DNA from: Selenomonas ruminantium subsp. lactilytica TAM6421
GTDB taxonomy: Bacteria; Bacillota; Negativicutes; Selenomonadales; Selenomonadaceae
Reading direction: 5' to 3'
Assembly: GCF_000284095.1 (NCBI RefSeq)
Contig: NC_017068.1
Span: 744,001-808,000 of the forward strand
DNA length: 64,000 bases
The translations under genes and the position numbers were made by a program. The stretch's first letter is position 1. Every line of letters begins with the position of its first letter. Of this stretch, positions 9,605 through 20,814 are shown piece after piece. The notes below the pieces were generated by a model that made no database searches, was not told the origin of the DNA, and saw only the letters and a program-made list of their open reading frames with translations.

Positions 9605-9728
9605 AAAGGTTTGAATTAATATGGTACCCCCCAACGCGATGACGTGGCAGATGGCTCGGCATTGTCCGAGGGAACTGTTACGGAGAAATGTTTGGGCCAA
9701 GAGTCCGGACGATAAGGAGGAAAACAAA
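9605..9728 (+). promoter_or_regulatory. Structured leader of the S10 operon
   Basis: 124 non-coding bases precede rpsJ. CTCGG/CCGAG form a hairpin at 9655-9670. GTCCG at 9664-9668 could instead pair with CGGAC near 9707-9711, so two exclusive folds are possible. Enterobacterial S10 operons carry an L4-binding leader here, but this sequence was not recognised as that or any other known motif. The function is inferred from position only. Confidence 0.4.
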
Positions 9729-10040
9729 TTGTCTAAGAACCAAAAGATTAGAATCCGGTTGAAGGCTTATGATCACAAAGCCCTCGATCAGAGCGCAGTA
9801 AAGATTGTGGATACTGCAAAGAAGACTGGTGCTATGGTATCTGGTCCGATTCCACTGCCGACGGAGAAAAATATCTACACGATTTTGCGTTCCCCGCATG
9901 TCAATAAGGATTCCCGCGAGCAGTTCGAAATGAGAACTCATAAGCGTCTTATCGACATCCTGCAGCCGACGAACAAGACGGTTGATGCACTGATGCGTCT
10001 CGACCTTCCGGCTGGTGTAGACATCGAAATCAAATTATAA
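9729..10040 (+). CDS. rpsJ: 30S ribosomal protein S10
   Basis: 103 residues from a TTG start that follows GATAAGGAGGAAAACAAA. The longer in-frame extension to 9621 has no family match and is rejected. S10 is part of the 30S head and is also NusE, the partner of NusB in antitermination. The start [21 protein letters not shown] and the segment [20 protein letters not shown] are typical. First gene of the S10 operon. Confidence 0.97.
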   Translation: MSKNQKIRIRLKAYDHKALDQSAVKIVDTAKKTGAMVSGPIPLPTEKNIYTILRSPHVNKDSREQFEMRTHKRLIDILQPTNKTVDALMRLDLPAGVDIEIKL

Positions 10041-10058
10041 TCCGAGGAGGTGGAATGA

Positions 10059-10703
10059 ATGTCTAAAGCAATTTTAGGTAGAAAACTGGGCATGACCCAG
10101 ATCTTCACGGAAGAGGGCAAGGTTGTCCCCGTTACTGTTGTAGAATCTGGCAACAATATCGTTATCCAGAACAAGACGGTTGAAAACGACGGTTACAACG
10201 CTGTTCAGCTTGGCTTCGGTGAAGTTAAAGAACATAAGGTAAACAAACCGATGAAGGGCCATTTCGACAAAGCTGGTGTTAAGCCGGTCAAGTTTATCCG
10301 CGAAATGCGTCTTCAGGATCCTTCTGAATACAAAGTCGGTGATTCCATCGGCGTTGACATATTTAGCGAAGGCGAGTTAGTCGATGTTACTGGTACTTCC
10401 AAGGGTAAAGGTTTTGCCGGCGGTATCAAACGTCACAACTTTGCTCGTGGTCCCATGGGCCATGGTTCCAAATCTCATCGTGAGCCGGGTTCCACTGGTG
10501 CGATGATTTCCGGTCCTGGCGGACGCGTGCTGAAAGGCAAGAAGCTGCCTGGCCGCATGGGTGGCGAACGCGTTACGGTTCAGCGCCTCACGGTTGTCCG
10601 TGTAGATGCAGACCGCAACCTGATCCTCATCAAGGGCGCTATTCCGGGCCCGAAGAAGAGCTTCGTTGTGATTAAGAACACCGTTAAACCGGGCAAAAAC
10701 TAA
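10059..10703 (+). CDS. rplC: 50S ribosomal protein L3
   Basis: 214 residues. L3 is an early 23S-binding protein near the peptidyl-transferase centre. It begins [15 protein letters not shown] and has the central loop [20 protein letters not shown] with the glutamine-like methylation-site region altered to G in some taxa. An out-of-frame ATG lies 4 bases upstream of the true one, directly after the GGAGG. Confidence 0.97.
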   Translation: MSKAILGRKLGMTQIFTEEGKVVPVTVVESGNNIVIQNKTVENDGYNAVQLGFGEVKEHKVNKPMKGHFDKAGVKPVKFIREMRLQDPSEYKVGDSIGVDIFSEGELVDVTGTSKGKGFAGGIKRHNFARGPMGHGSKSHREPGSTGAMISGPGGRVLKGKKLPGRMGGERVTVQRLTVVRVDADRNLILIKGAIPGPKKSFVVIKNTVKPGKN

Positions 10704-10726
10704 TTGGAAGGAGGATAACCTAAATT

Positions 10727-11350
10727 ATGGCTACAGTAGCAGTTTATGACATCACCAACAAGCAGGTTGGCGATATCGAACTCAATGACAATATCTTCGG
10801 CGTAGAGATGAACGCAGGTCTTCTCCATCAGGCCGTTGTTATGCAGCTCGCAGCACAGCGTCTTGGCACGCATGCTACGAAGACGAGAAGCTTCGTCCGC
10901 GGTGGCGGTCGTAAGCCTTGGAAGCAGAAGGGCACCGGCCGTGCTCGTGCTGGTTCCACGCGCAGCCCGCTGTGGGTAGGCGGCGGTACGGTATTTGGTC
11001 CGCATCCGCGCAAGTATGCTTTCAGCATGCCCCGCAAGCAGCGCCGTCTGGCTATCAAGTGCGCTCTCTCCGATAAAGTGAAGAATGGCGAACTGGTAGT
11101 TCTCGACAGCCTCGAATTCGAAGCTGCTAAGACGAAGCAGGTTGTTAAGATGATGAGCGATTTCTCCGTTGAGAAGAAGGCTCTCCTTATCACTGCAGAT
11201 GAAGCAGAAAACGTAGAAAAGTCTGCACGCAATATTCCGGGTGTGAAGGCAATCAGCATGATGGGCCTCAATGTTCATGATATCCTGAATCATGACAAGC
11301 TGTTCATCACGAAGGATGCCGTTACCCGTATCGAGGAGGTATTCGCATAA
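10727..11350 (+). CDS. rplD: 50S ribosomal protein L4
   Basis: 207 residues. L4 lines the exit tunnel through its extended loop, seen here as [19 protein letters not shown] around residues 61-80. In enterobacteria L4 represses its own operon. Its stop codon overlaps the rplW start (TAATG), implying translational coupling. Confidence 0.97.
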   Translation: MATVAVYDITNKQVGDIELNDNIFGVEMNAGLLHQAVVMQLAAQRLGTHATKTRSFVRGGGRKPWKQKGTGRARAGSTRSPLWVGGGTVFGPHPRKYAFSMPRKQRRLAIKCALSDKVKNGELVVLDSLEFEAAKTKQVVKMMSDFSVEKKALLITADEAENVEKSARNIPGVKAISMMGLNVHDILNHDKLFITKDAVTRIEEVFA

Positions 11351-11631
11351 TGGAAGCACGTGATATCCTGATCCGTCCGCTGATTACGGAAAGAACGACT
11401 CAGCTCATGGCTGAAGGCAAATACGTCTTCGTTGTGGCGAAAGCAGCCAACAAGATTGAAATTGCTAAAGCAGTTGCTGAAATCTTCAACGTAAAAGTTG
11501 AAAAGGTCAATACGGTTAACGTACTTGGCAAAACGAAGCGCATGGGCCGCAACGTTGGCAAGCGCGCTGATTATAAAAAGGCTATCGTGAAACTCGCTGC
11601 TGGCGACAGCATTGAGCTTTTCGAAGCGTAA
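11350..11631 (+). CDS. rplW: 50S ribosomal protein L23
   Basis: 93 residues. L23 sits at the tunnel exit and docks trigger factor and SRP. It begins [17 protein letters not shown] and shows [24 protein letters not shown]. It overlaps rplD by one base, and its ribosome binding site GAGGAGG lies inside the rplD end. Confidence 0.96.
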   Translation: MEARDILIRPLITERTTQLMAEGKYVFVVAKAANKIEIAKAVAEIFNVKVEKVNTVNVLGKTKRMGRNVGKRADYKKAIVKLAAGDSIELFEA

Positions 11632-11654
11632 ACCCTTGCAAGGAGGAAATTTAA

Positions 11655-12482
11655 GTGGCAGTAAAGAGTTTTAAACCTTACTCTGCAGGTCGCCGTTTCA
11701 TGACCGTCGCTTCCTTCGACGAAATTACGGCAAGCAAACCTGAAAAATCCCTGACTGAGCGCCTGGTGAAAAAAGGCGGCCGCAACCAGCAGGGCAAACT
11801 GACCGTTCGCCATCAGGGCGGCGGCCACAAGCGTCTGTATCGTGTAATCGACTTCAAGCGCAACAAGGACGGTATCCCCGCTCGCGTGGCTACCATCGAA
11901 TATGACCCGAACCGCAGCGCACGTATCGCTCTCCTCAACTACGTTGATGGTGAAAAGCGCTACATCCTCGCTCCGAACGGTCTGAAAGTCGGCGATAAAG
12001 TTGTATCCGGTCCGGATTCCGATATCAAGGTTGGTAATGCCCTGCCTTTGAAGAACATCCCCGTTGGTACGACGATCCACAACGTAGAGCTGAAGATTGG
12101 CAAGGGTGCCCAGCTGGTTCGCAGTGCTGGTACTTCTGCTCAGCTCATGGCAAAGGAAGGCGATTACGCACTCCTCCGTATGCCGTCTGGCGAACTTCGC
12201 AAGGTGCATATCAACTGCCGTGCAACCATCGGTGAAGTTGGCAACCTGGAGCATGAAAACATTACGATTGGTAAGGCTGGCCGTAACCGTTGGCTGGGCG
12301 TTCGTCCGGAGAACCGCGGTACTGCTATGAACCCGAACGACCATCCGCATGGTGGTGGTGAAGGCCGCAGCCCTGTTGGCCGCAAGAACCCTGTTACGAA
12401 GTGGGGCAAATGCGCTATGGGTGCCAAGACTCGTCGCAAGAAAGCTTCCGATCGTCTCATCGTCAGAGGCCGCACGAAATAA
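11655..12482 (+). CDS. rplB: 50S ribosomal protein L2
   Basis: 275 residues from a GTG start. L2 helps 30S-50S association and peptidyl-transferase activity. The C-terminal signature [20 protein letters not shown] is intact, including the conserved histidine of the HGGGEG run. An SH3-like core and an OB-like N-terminal domain precede it. Confidence 0.97.
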   Translation: MAVKSFKPYSAGRRFMTVASFDEITASKPEKSLTERLVKKGGRNQQGKLTVRHQGGGHKRLYRVIDFKRNKDGIPARVATIEYDPNRSARIALLNYVDGEKRYILAPNGLKVGDKVVSGPDSDIKVGNALPLKNIPVGTTIHNVELKIGKGAQLVRSAGTSAQLMAKEGDYALLRMPSGELRKVHINCRATIGEVGNLEHENITIGKAGRNRWLGVRPENRGTAMNPNDHPHGGGEGRSPVGRKNPVTKWGKCAMGAKTRRKKASDRLIVRGRTK

Positions 12483-12534
12483 TGATAGAATCGGGCAGGC
12501 AGCATAAAGCCGCCTGACGGAAGGAGGATACACT

Positions 12535-12816
12535 TTGTCAAGATCTATTAAAAAGGGACCTTTCGTTGCAGAAAGCCTCATGAAGAAAATCACGGCTCTC
12601 AACGAAGCTAACGATAAAAAAGTTGTAAAGACCTGGTCCAGAAGCTCCACGATTTTCCCGGACTTCGTAGGTCATACGATTGCTGTTCATGATGGCCGCA
12701 AGCATGTTCCCGTTTATGTAACGGAAGACATGGTTGGCCACAAACTCGGTGAGTTCGCTCCCACCCGTACCTTCAAAGGTCATGCTGGTGAAGAGCGCAA
12801 GACCGGACTCAAGTAA
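12535..12816 (+). CDS. rpsS: 30S ribosomal protein S19
   Basis: 93 residues from a TTG start after GGAAGGAGGATACACT. S19 forms a complex with S13 in the 30S head. [27 protein letters not shown] and [13 protein letters not shown] are typical. The 52-base gap after rplB holds a small hairpin (CAGGC/GCCTG near 12495-12517) of unknown meaning. Confidence 0.96.
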   Translation: MSRSIKKGPFVAESLMKKITALNEANDKKVVKTWSRSSTIFPDFVGHTIAVHDGRKHVPVYVTEDMVGHKLGEFAPTRTFKGHAGEERKTGLK

Positions 12817-12837
12817 TTTTGCGAAAGGAGAATCCTT

Positions 12838-13173
12838 GTGGAATCTAAAGCAGTAGCTAAGTTCGTTCGCATCACTCCGCGCAAAGTTCGTGTTGTCCTG
12901 GATCTCATCCGTGGCAAGAACGTCGCAGAGGCCTTTGCGATCCTGAAATTCACGCCGAAAGCTGGCGCTGTAGTAGTTGAAAAAGTTCTGCGTTCTGCTG
13001 TAGCAAACGCTGAGAACAATTATGATATGGACGTTGACAAGCTCGTCATCAAGACGGCTTTCGCTGATGACGGCCCAACGATGAAACGCATCCATCCGCG
13101 TTCCCGTGGGCAGGCCTTCAAGATTTTGAAGCGCACGTCCCATGTAACCATCGTCGTAGACGAGAAGAACTAA
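12838..13173 (+). CDS. rplV: 50S ribosomal protein L22
   Basis: 111 residues from a GTG start. L22 reaches into the exit tunnel with its beta-hairpin, here the region around [21 protein letters not shown]. The start [25 protein letters not shown] is the usual one. Preceded by AAAGGAG. Confidence 0.96.
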   Translation: MESKAVAKFVRITPRKVRVVLDLIRGKNVAEAFAILKFTPKAGAVVVEKVLRSAVANAENNYDMDVDKLVIKTAFADDGPTMKRIHPRSRGQAFKILKRTSHVTIVVDEKN

Positions 13174-13189
13174 GAAGGAGGGAAACGGA

Positions 13190-13858
13190 TTGGGTCAGAA
13201 AGTAAATCCGCATGGTATTCGTCTTGGCATCGTCAAGACTTGGGATGCTAAGTGGTATGCAGACAAAGATTTTGCAGATAACCTGCATGAAGATATTAAA
13301 ATCCGCGATTATCTGAAGCAGAGCCTTCAGGCAGCTGGTGTTTCTCGCATTGAGACGGAGCGTAGCAAGAACCGCCTCAAGATCACGATTCACACGGCTA
13401 AACCGGGTATGGTAATCGGTCGCGGTGGTTCCGGTATCGAACAGATCAAAGAAGGTCTGAAGAAGTACACGGAAAAGAAGGTTGACATCAATATCGCTGA
13501 AATCAAGCAGCCGGATATGGATGCAACGCTGGTTGCTGAAAACATCGCTCAGCAGCTCGAACGCCGTATCGCTTTCCGCCGCGCTATGAAGCAGGCTGTT
13601 GGCCGTACGATGCGTCTTGGCGCCAAGGGTATCAAGGTTGCTCTGAGCGGCCGTCTTGGCGGTGCCGAAATTGCTCGTAAGGAAGCTTATCGTGAAGGCA
13701 GCATTCCTCTGCACACGCTTCGCGCTGATATCGACTACGGTACGGCAGAGGCACATACGACTTATGGCCGTATCGGCGTAAAAGTATGGATCTTCAAGGG
13801 TGAAGTTCTTCCGGAAAGAAAGCAGCGTCAGGCTGTAGCTGAAGGGAGCGAAGCTTAA
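13190..13858 (+). CDS. rpsC: 30S ribosomal protein S3
   Basis: 222 residues from a TTG start after GAAGGAGGGAAACGGA. S3 lines the mRNA entry channel and has helicase activity with S4 and S5. The N-terminal KH-2 domain includes [17 protein letters not shown]; the C-terminal domain has RQAMGRT-like [20 protein letters not shown]. Its stop overlaps the rplP start by one base (TTAATG). Confidence 0.97.
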   Translation: MGQKVNPHGIRLGIVKTWDAKWYADKDFADNLHEDIKIRDYLKQSLQAAGVSRIETERSKNRLKITIHTAKPGMVIGRGGSGIEQIKEGLKKYTEKKVDINIAEIKQPDMDATLVAENIAQQLERRIAFRRAMKQAVGRTMRLGAKGIKVALSGRLGGAEIARKEAYREGSIPLHTLRADIDYGTAEAHTTYGRIGVKVWIFKGEVLPERKQRQAVAEGSEA

Positions 13859-14301
13859 TGTTATTACCAAAGAGAGTTAAATATCGTAAGCAGTTCCGTG
13901 GCCGTATGAAGGGCAAGGCTCATCGCGGCAACACCGTTAGCCATGGTGAATATGGTCTGGTTGCTCTGGAACCCGCTTGGATCACGAACCGTCAGATCGA
14001 GGCTGCTCGTATCGCAATGACCCGTTACATCAAACGTGGCGGTCAGGTTTGGATCAAAATTTTCCCGGATAAGCCGGTAACGGCAAAACCGGCTGAAACC
14101 CGCATGGGTTCCGGTAAAGGTTCGCCGGAATACTGGGTGGCTGTAGTTAAGCCGGGCCGCGTACTGTTCGAAATGGACGGCGTATCCCGTGAAGTTGCTC
14201 AGGAAGCAATGCGTCTGGCTGGCCATAAGCTGCCGATCAAGACGAAGTTCGTTGTTAAAGAAGATGTAAAAGCAGAGGGCGGTGAAGTAAATGAAGGTTA
14301 A
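13858..14301 (+). CDS. rplP: 50S ribosomal protein L16
   Basis: 147 residues. L16 contacts A-site tRNA and is needed late in 50S assembly. [19 protein letters not shown] and [21 protein letters not shown] are typical. It overlaps rpsC by one base and rpmC by eleven, an arrangement pointing to translational coupling. Confidence 0.97.
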   Translation: MLLPKRVKYRKQFRGRMKGKAHRGNTVSHGEYGLVALEPAWITNRQIEAARIAMTRYIKRGGQVWIKIFPDKPVTAKPAETRMGSGKGSPEYWVAVVKPGRVLFEMDGVSREVAQEAMRLAGHKLPIKTKFVVKEDVKAEGGEVNEG

Positions 14302-14485
14302 TGAAATCCGTGAGATGAGCGCTGACGAGCTTAACCAGAAACTTACTTCGCTCAAAGAGGAACTGTTCAACCTCCGTTTCCAGCTCGCTACTGGCCAGCT
14401 CGAGAACCCGATGCGTATCAAAGAAGTAAAGAAGACGATCGCCCGTATCAAGACGATCCAGCGCGAAGCCGAACTGAAGGCCTAA
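14291..14485 (+). CDS. rpmC: 50S ribosomal protein L29
   Basis: 64 residues. L29 is a two-helix protein beside L23 at the tunnel exit. [18 protein letters not shown] and [20 protein letters not shown] match the family. The start lies inside the rplP coding region, whose GAGGGCGGTGAAG supplies the ribosome binding site. Confidence 0.96.
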   Translation: MKVNEIREMSADELNQKLTSLKEELFNLRFQLATGQLENPMRIKEVKKTIARIKTIQREAELKA

Positions 14486-14521
14486 TCGCACACTGATATG
14501 CAGAAGGAAGGAGGCTCCCTA

Positions 14522-14779
14522 ATGAGCGAAAGAAACGTACGTAAGATTAAAGTCGGCAAAGTCATTTCCGACAAGATGGATAAAACGGTTGTTGTAGCAG
14601 TTGAAGAGCTCGAACAGCACAAGCTCTACAAGAAGCCGGTTAAGAGAACGGTTAAATTCCATGCTCACGATGAGAAGAACGATGCTCACGTAGGCGACAA
14701 GGTTTCCCTGATGGAAACTCGCCCGCTGTCCAAGACGAAGCGTTGGAGAGTTGTGGAAGTTATCGAACGCGCTAAATAA
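14522..14779 (+). CDS. rpsQ: 30S ribosomal protein S17
   Basis: 85 residues from the ATG at 14522, which follows GGAAGGAGGCTCCCTA. An in-frame start at 14498 would add eight residues but would lie upstream of the ribosome binding site. S17 is a primary 16S-binding OB-fold protein; [19 protein letters not shown] and [13 protein letters not shown]-like [17 protein letters not shown] are present. Confidence 0.96.
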   Translation: MSERNVRKIKVGKVISDKMDKTVVVAVEELEQHKLYKKPVKRTVKFHAHDEKNDAHVGDKVSLMETRPLSKTKRWRVVEVIERAK

Positions 14780-14808
14780 GCAAAAATCAAGAAGAAGGAG
14801 GTCCAACA

Positions 14809-15177
14809 ATGATCCAACAGCAAACAATCCTGCAGGTTGGCGACAACACTGGTGCAAAAGAAATCATGTGCATCCGTGTTCTCGGTGGTTCTTACCGCAA
14901 GTATGCCAACATTGGTGACATTATCGTAGCTGCAGTTAAATCCGCTGCTCCGGGTGGCACGGTGAAGAAGGGCGATGTCGTTAAGGCAGTTGTCGTTCGC
15001 AGCGTGAAAGGCCTGCGCCGTGCAGACGGTTCCTATATCCGTTTCGATGAAAACGCCGCAGTTATCATCAAAGAAGACAAGACTCCGAAAGGTACGCGTA
15101 TCTTCGGACCGGTAGCTAGAGAACTTCGCGATAAAGACTTCATGAAGATCGTTTCCCTGGCTCCTGAAGTACTTTAA
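14809..15177 (+). CDS. rplN: 50S ribosomal protein L14
   Basis: 122 residues. L14 forms intersubunit bridge B8 and is the docking site of the silencing factor Rsf[22 protein letters not shown] and the signature around [19 protein letters not shown] are clear. Good AGGAGG before the ATG. Confidence 0.97.
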   Translation: MIQQQTILQVGDNTGAKEIMCIRVLGGSYRKYANIGDIIVAAVKSAAPGGTVKKGDVVKAVVVRSVKGLRRADGSYIRFDENAAVIIKEDKTPKGTRIFGPVARELRDKDFMKIVSLAPEVL

Positions 15178-15195
15178 TTGTGAGGAGGTGCGATT

Positions 15196-15528
15196 TTGGC
15201 ATTCGTTAAGATGAACGTTAAGAAGGGCGATACGGTCGTTGTATTGTCCGGCAAAGATAAAGGCAAGCAGGGCAAGGTTATCACGGCTATGCCCAAGCAC
15301 GGTAAGGTTGTTGTGGAAGGCGTTAACAAAGTGAAACGTCACACGAAGCCGAACCAGAAGGCTCCCCAGGGCGGTATCCTGGTGAAGGAAATGCCCATGC
15401 ACGCTTGCAAAGTTATGCTGGTTTGCCCGGCATGCTCCAAAGCAACCCGCGTTGCTCATAAAGAAGTCAATGGCAAGATGGTTCGCGCCTGCAAAAAGTG
15501 CGGCGAAGTTATCGACCAGACGAAATAA
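15196..15528 (+). CDS. rplX: 50S ribosomal protein L24, zinc-ribbon form
   Basis: 110 residues from a TTG start. L24 initiates 50S assembly. The KOW motif lies in [20 protein letters not shown]. The C-terminal part holds CPAC and CKKC, two CxxC pairs about 28 residues apart that should bind zinc, a variant seen in part of the L24 family. Confidence 0.96.
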   Translation: MAFVKMNVKKGDTVVVLSGKDKGKQGKVITAMPKHGKVVVEGVNKVKRHTKPNQKAPQGGILVKEMPMHACKVMLVCPACSKATRVAHKEVNGKMVRACKKCGEVIDQTK

Positions 15529-15548
15529 TCAGGAAAGGAGGAGCATAA

Positions 15549-16088
<540 letters not shown>

Positions 16089-16102
16089 GGAGGTAAGGAA
16101 AC

Positions 16103-16288
16103 TTGGCTAAGAAAGCTATGGTAGAAAAGTGGAGCAAAGAACCGAAGTTCTCCACTCGCGGTTACAACCGTTGCAAGATTTGCGGCCGTCCGCATGGTTA
16201 TATGCGTAAGTTCGATATGTGCCGTATCTGCTTCCGTGAGCAGAGCTACAAAGGCGCTATCCCTGGCGTAACCAAAGCCAGCTGGTAA
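16103..16288 (+). CDS. rpsN: 30S ribosomal protein S14, zinc-binding type Z
   Basis: 61 residues from a TTG start after AAGGAGGTAAGGAAAC. The short form has CKIC and CRIC around residues 24-43, the four zinc ligands, so it is the C-plus version. Synthesis during zinc limitation often uses a zinc-free paralog; none is visible here. Confidence 0.97.
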   Translation: MAKKAMVEKWSKEPKFSTRGYNRCKICGRPHGYMRKFDMCRICFREQSYKGAIPGVTKASW

Positions 16289-16322
16289 GATTGATTTAAA
16301 GTAAAAGGAGGATATCGATTCA

Positions 16323-16721
16323 ATGGCAATGACTGATCCTATTGCAGATATGCTGACTCGTTTGCGCAATGCAAACAACGTATACCACGAAAGTGTTGAA
16401 ATCCCGGGTTCCAAGATCAAGACGGCTATCGCCGAAGTTCTGAAGGAAGAGGGTTTCATCAAGGACTACACCTTCACTGAAGATGGCAAGCAGGGCATGA
16501 TCTCTGTTTCCCTCAAATACGGCCCGAACCGTGAGAAGGTTATTTCCGGTATCAAACGTATTTCCAAGCCTGGTCTCCGTCAGTACGCAAAGAAGAGCGA
16601 ACTTCCGCGTGTTCTGGGCGGCCTCGGCATCGCAATCATCTCCACTTCCAAGGGCATCATGAGCGACAAGCAGGCTCGCAAAGCTGGCCTTGGCGGCGAA
16701 GTTGTAGCATACGTTTGGTAA
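16323..16721 (+). CDS. rpsH: 30S ribosomal protein S8
   Basis: 132 residues. S8 binds the central domain of 16S rRNA and in E. coli represses the spc operon. [16 protein letters not shown] and the C-terminal [20 protein letters not shown] are characteristic. Two in-frame ATGs (16323 and 16329) are possible; the first is two codons longer. Confidence 0.97.
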   Translation: MAMTDPIADMLTRLRNANNVYHESVEIPGSKIKTAIAEVLKEEGFIKDYTFTEDGKQGMISVSLKYGPNREKVISGIKRISKPGLRQYAKKSELPRVLGGLGIAIISTSKGIMSDKQARKAGLGGEVVAYVW

Positions 16722-16746
16722 CGAAAAGTAGTCAGGAGGTGTACAG

Positions 16747-17298
16747 ATGTCAAGAATTGGTAATGCACCGATTGAAATCCCAGCAAACGTAACCGTCACT
16801 GTTGGCGATGACAATTTGGTAAGTGTTAAAGGCCCGAAAGGTGAACTTTCCCGCCAGATTAGCTCAGAAATGAAAATAACCGTCGAAGGCAACGTTCTCA
16901 CCGTAGCACGTCCTTCCGACGATAAGACGCACAGATCTCTCCATGGTCTTTCCCGTACGCTCATCAACAACATGGTTGTTGGTGTTACGGAAGGCTTCTC
17001 CAAGAGTCTCGAAATCAATGGTGTCGGCTACCGTGCTCAGCTCAAGGGCAACGCGCTGAACCTGTCCCTTGGTTTCTCCCATCCGGTAGTTGTTGAGCCG
17101 CCGCAGGGCATCAAGTTCGAATGCCCCTCTGCGAACGCTATCACGGTTTCTGGTATCGACAAAGAAGTTGTTGGCCAGATCGCCGCTGAAATCCGCAGCT
17201 TCCGTGAACCGGAGCCGTACAAAGGCAAGGGTATCAAATACGCTGGCGAGCATATCCGTCGTAAAGAAGGTAAAGCTGGCGCTAAGGGCAAGAAATAA
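16747..17298 (+). CDS. rplF: 50S ribosomal protein L6
   Basis: 183 residues. L6 lies near the factor-binding site of the 50S subunit. [17 protein letters not shown] and the C-terminal signature [20 protein letters not shown] are intact. AGGAGG precedes the ATG. Confidence 0.97.
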   Translation: MSRIGNAPIEIPANVTVTVGDDNLVSVKGPKGELSRQISSEMKITVEGNVLTVARPSDDKTHRSLHGLSRTLINNMVVGVTEGFSKSLEINGVGYRAQLKGNALNLSLGFSHPVVVEPPQGIKFECPSANAITVSGIDKEVVGQIAAEIRSFREPEPYKGKGIKYAGEHIRRKEGKAGAKGKK

Positions 17299-17328
17299 GG
17301 AACTGATTCGAGAAAGGAGTGAATCTCT

Positions 17329-17688
17329 GTGCTGGTTAAAGCAGATAAAAACAAGGCACGTCAGAAACGTCATCTGCGTGTCCGCAACCATATCGCAGGT
17401 ACGGCAGCTCGTCCGCGCCTCAACGTATATCGCAGCCTGGCAAACATTTATGCTCAGGTCATTGATGATGAAAAGGGCGTAACGCTCGTTTCCGCAAGCA
17501 CTCAGGACAAGGGTTTTGAAAACTACGGCGGCAACATCGAAGCAGCTAAGGCTATCGGTGCTGAAGTTGCTAAGCGTGCTCTCGAAAAGGGCATCAGCGA
17601 AGTCGTTTTCGACCGTGGCGGTTATGTGTACCATGGCCGTGTGGCTGCTCTGGCTGAAGCTGCTCGCGAAGCAGGTCTGAAGTTCTAA
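17329..17688 (+). CDS. rplR: 50S ribosomal protein L18
   Basis: 119 residues from a GTG start. L18 binds 5S rRNA with L5. [21 protein letters not shown] near the start and the end [20 protein letters not shown] are typical. Confidence 0.97.
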   Translation: MLVKADKNKARQKRHLRVRNHIAGTAARPRLNVYRSLANIYAQVIDDEKGVTLVSASTQDKGFENYGGNIEAAKAIGAEVAKRALEKGISEVVFDRGGYVYHGRVAALAEAAREAGLKF

Positions 17689-17715
17689 ATCATCAATACT
17701 GAAGGAGGTAAATGA

Positions 17716-18222
17716 ATGGCTAGAAATATGGACAACGAAACTCCAGAGTTCGAGGAGAAAGTTGTATACATAAATCGAGTTGCGAAAGTCGTCAAGGGCG
17801 GCCGTCGTTTCTCGTTCAGTGCTCTCGTTGTTGTTGGCAACAAGAAGGGCAAGGTTGGCGTAGGTCTCGGCAAAGCTGCTGAGGTTCCCGAAGCTATCCG
17901 CAAAGGTGTTGAAGATGCAAAGAAGAACCTCATCGAGGTTGCACTCTTCGACGGTCGTACGATCCCGCACGAGATGCTGGGCATCTTCGGTGCTGGTAAG
18001 GTTATGATGAAGCCGGCTGCCAAAGGTACTGGTGTCATCGCTGGCGGTCCGGCTCGTGCCGTACTGGAACTGGCTGGTATCCACGACATTCTGACCAAGT
18101 CCCTGGGTTCTTCCAACCCGAACAACATGGTACGCGCTACGATGGAAGGCCTCAAGGCCCTCAAGCGTGCTGAGACGGTTGCTGAACTCCGTGGCAAGAC
18201 GGTTCAGGAAATCTTAGGTTAA
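17716..18222 (+). CDS. rpsE: 30S ribosomal protein S5
   Basis: 168 residues. S5 acts in decoding fidelity and mRNA entry. The dsRBD-like N-terminal domain includes [17 protein letters not shown]; the C-terminal domain includes [17 protein letters not shown]. The spectinomycin loop around VVKGGRR is unaltered by eye. Confidence 0.97.
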   Translation: MARNMDNETPEFEEKVVYINRVAKVVKGGRRFSFSALVVVGNKKGKVGVGLGKAAEVPEAIRKGVEDAKKNLIEVALFDGRTIPHEMLGIFGAGKVMMKPAAKGTGVIAGGPARAVLELAGIHDILTKSLGSSNPNNMVRATMEGLKALKRAETVAELRGKTVQEILG

Positions 18223-18235
18223 GGAGGGCACGACA

Positions 18236-18421
18236 ATGGCAAAAATTAAAGTAACGCTTAAAAGAAGCCTGATCGGCCGTCCCGAAACGCAGCGCAAGAC
18301 TGTTCGTTCTCTTGGCCTGCGCAAGCTCAACTCCGTTGTTGAACTGCCGGACAACCCGGCTATCCGCGGTCAGCTCCACAAAGTAGAGCATCTGATTACC
18401 GTAGAAAAAATCGCAGAATAA
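18236..18421 (+). CDS. rpmD: 50S ribosomal protein L30
   Basis: 61 residues. [20 protein letters not shown] and [20 protein letters not shown] match the small bacterial L30 family. It lies between rpsE and rplO as in other Firmicutes. Confidence 0.96.
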   Translation: MAKIKVTLKRSLIGRPETQRKTVRSLGLRKLNSVVELPDNPAIRGQLHKVEHLITVEKIAE

Positions 18422-18445
18422 GATAAGAACAGGAGGTGCACGCAG

Positions 18446-18895
18446 ATGAAATTACATGAATTACAGCCAGCAGCTGGTTCCCGCAAGGTTCGCAACCGTG
18501 TAGGTCGCGGTCTGGGTTCCGGTAACGGCAAGACTTCCGGTAAGGGCATGAAAGGCCAGAACTCCCGCAGCGGCGGCGGCGTTCGCACGGGTTTCGAAGG
18601 TGGCCAGATGCCTCTGTACCGTCGTCTCCCGAAGCGCGGTTTCAAGAATATCTGGGCTAAGACCTTCGCTGAAGTGAATGTTGAATCCCTGAACCGCTTC
18701 GAAGACGGCACGACGGTTGATCCCGTTGTTCTCGTTGAAGCAGGCATCCTGAAGAACGTTCAGGATGGTATCCGCATTCTCGGCAACGGCGAACTGACGA
18801 AGAAGCTGACGGTTCGCGCTAACGGCTTCACGAAGTCCGCTGAAGAGAAGATCACCGCTGCAGGCGGCCAGATCGAGAAAATTGAGGTGAAGTAA
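18446..18895 (+). CDS. rplO: 50S ribosomal protein L15
   Basis: 149 residues. [20 protein letters not shown] and the basic glycine-rich N-terminal extension ([19 protein letters not shown]) are typical. One base separates its stop from the secY start, so secY is probably translationally coupled. Confidence 0.97.
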   Translation: MKLHELQPAAGSRKVRNRVGRGLGSGNGKTSGKGMKGQNSRSGGGVRTGFEGGQMPLYRRLPKRGFKNIWAKTFAEVNVESLNRFEDGTTVDPVVLVEAGILKNVQDGIRILGNGELTKKLTVRANGFTKSAEEKITAAGGQIEKIEVK

Positions 18896-18896
18896 G

Positions 18897-20153
18897 GTGC
18901 TTTCAGCCCTTGGCAACGTATGGAAAATTCCGGAGCTTAGGCAGAAAATAACCTTTACTTTGATTATGTTTGCCATCTTCCGGATGGGGACTCATATCCC
19001 CGTTCCGGGGGTTGACCCGACAGCGATTGAGCAGTTGTTCGCAAACGGCAACCTCTTTGGTCTGTTAGATCTCTTCTCGGGTGGTGCTTTCAGTAAGTTC
19101 TCCATCTTCGCGATGTCCATTACTCCTTACATCAATGCGGCGATTATCATTCAGCTGCTGAATGTGGTAATTCCCACATTGGAGCAATGGTCCAAAGAAG
19201 GTCAGGAAGGACATAAGAAGACCACCCAGGTTACCCGCTACCTCACGGTAGTATTGGCTTTCCTTCAGGCAATTGGCATGTCCATCGGCCTGAAGGCAGC
19301 TATCTTAAATCCAAGTCCCGTCAACATCCTGATCATTGCGATCACCTTGACGGCGGGTACGGTGTTCCTGATGTGGCTCGGTGAGCAGATTACGGCCAAC
19401 GGTGTTGGTAATGGTATTTCTCTTATCATCTTCGCTGGTATCGTAGCAGCTTTGCCGAAGAACATCGGCACCATCTATCATTACGTCCAGGCTGGTACCA
19501 TCAGCTACTTCTCCGTGTTCATGTTTGCTCTCATCGCCATTGCGATGGTGGTATTCGTGGTACATGTGGAAAATGGCTTCCGCCGCATCCCCATTTCCTA
19601 TACGAAAAGGGTGGGTGCCCGCGGTACCTATGGTGGTCATTCCAGCCACATCCCCCTGAAAGTCAATCAGGCGGGCGTAATCCCAATTATCTTTGCGTCA
19701 TCCGTGCTGATGTTTCCAGTAACCATTGCCCAGTTCATTGAGATTCCCTGGGTAAAGACCGTTGCCAGTTATCTGGAGTGGGGTAAACCATTACAGACTA
19801 CATTATATGTAGGCATGATAATCTTCTTTACCTACTTCTATACTGCGGTTACTGTAAAGATATCGGATATGGCAGAGAATCTGAAAAAATACGGTGGTTT
19901 CATCCCGGGCATCCGTCCGGGACAGCCAACGGCAGATTATTTAGATCATGTCATGACTCGTATCACGCTTGCTGGCTCGATTTTCCTGGCTTTCATTGCC
20001 GTACTGCCGAATATGGTAGCAGCCGCTACTAATATTCAGGGTGTATACTTTGGCGGTACAGCCCTGCTGATTGTGGTGGGCGTTGCCCTCCAGACCATGA
20101 AGCAGATTGAAGCCATGATTGTTATGCGCCACTACGAAGGGTTCATGAAATAA
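18897..20153 (+). CDS. secY: Protein translocase subunit SecY
   Basis: 418 residues from a GTG start. Ten transmembrane segments form the SecYEG channel in the inner membrane. The start [21 protein letters not shown] and the plug/TM2 region [26 protein letters not shown] are typical, as is the C-terminal [21 protein letters not shown] loop used by SecA and the ribosome. No own ribosome binding site is needed if coupled to rplO. Confidence 0.97.
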   Translation: MLSALGNVWKIPELRQKITFTLIMFAIFRMGTHIPVPGVDPTAIEQLFANGNLFGLLDLFSGGAFSKFSIFAMSITPYINAAIIIQLLNVVIPTLEQWSKEGQEGHKKTTQVTRYLTVVLAFLQAIGMSIGLKAAILNPSPVNILIIAITLTAGTVFLMWLGEQITANGVGNGISLIIFAGIVAALPKNIGTIYHYVQAGTISYFSVFMFALIAIAMVVFVVHVENGFRRIPISYTKRVGARGTYGGHSSHIPLKVNQAGVIPIIFASSVLMFPVTIAQFIEIPWVKTVASYLEWGKPLQTTLYVGMIIFFTYFYTAVTVKISDMAENLKKYGGFIPGIRPGQPTADYLDHVMTRITLAGSIFLAFIAVLPNMVAAATNIQGVYFGGTALLIVVGVALQTMKQIEAMIVMRHYEGFMK

Positions 20154-20169
20154 TAAGGAGGCAAACATT

Positions 20170-20814
20170 ATGCATATCCTGTTAATGGGCCCCCCGGGTG
20201 CCGGCAAAGGCACGCAGGCGGCTGAACTGGTCAAAGAGTTTTGTATTCCTCACATCTCCACGGGCGATATGTTCCGTGCAGCTGTGAAGGAAGGCACCGA
20301 GCTCGGCAAGCAGGCGAAAGCCTGCATGGACGCTGGTAAGCTCGTTCCTGACGAAGTTACCATCGGCATTGTCCGTGAGCGTCTTGCCAAAGATGACTGC
20401 AAGAAAGGTTTTATCCTCGATGGTTTCCCCCGTACTGTTGAGCAGGCTGATGCCCTCAAAGGTATTCTGGAAGACCTCGGGCTTAGCCTGACGCGTGTTC
20501 TGAACATCAATGTTCCGGCAGCTGACCTCATCGAGCGTGCTGTGGGCCGCCGCATCTGCAAGAAGTGCGGTGCTACCTATCACGTGAAGTTCAATCCGTC
20601 CAAGACGGAAGGGACCTGCGATGAGTGCGGCAGCGAACTCTTCCAGCGTGCTGACGATACGGAAGAAACGATGAAAAGCCGTCTTTCCGTATACGAAGAT
20701 TCCACGCGCCCGCTGATTGATTACTATCAAAAAGCTGGTCTCTATACGGAAGTGGATGGCAGACAGGCGATTGACAAAGTTACCGCAGATCTCGTTGCAG
20801 TTCTGAAGGGCTGA
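20170..20814 (+). CDS. adk: Adenylate kinase, zinc-LID form
   Basis: 214 residues. It interconverts ATP + AMP and 2 [14 protein letters not shown] is the P loop, and [13 protein letters not shown] marks the AMP site. The LID carries CKKC and CDEC (about residues 128-152), so it is the zinc-stabilised form. In most Firmicutes map follows adk; here a 191-base structured gap leads straight to infA. Confidence 0.97.
   Translation: MHILLMGPPGAGKGTQAAELVKEFCIPHISTGDMFRAAVKEGTELGKQAKACMDAGKLVPDEVTIGIVRERLAKDDCKKGFILDGFPRTVEQADALKGILEDLGLSLTRVLNINVPAADLIERAVGRRICKKCGATYHVKFNPSKTEGTCDECGSELFQRADDTEETMKSRLSVYEDSTRPLIDYYQKAGLYTEVDGRQAIDKVTADLVAVLKG

Noticed and set aside
9621-9728. N-terminal extension of rpsJ to 9621
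   Set aside because: The extra 36 residues match nothing in S10 and lie ahead of the GGAGG; the TTG at 9729 fits the family length.
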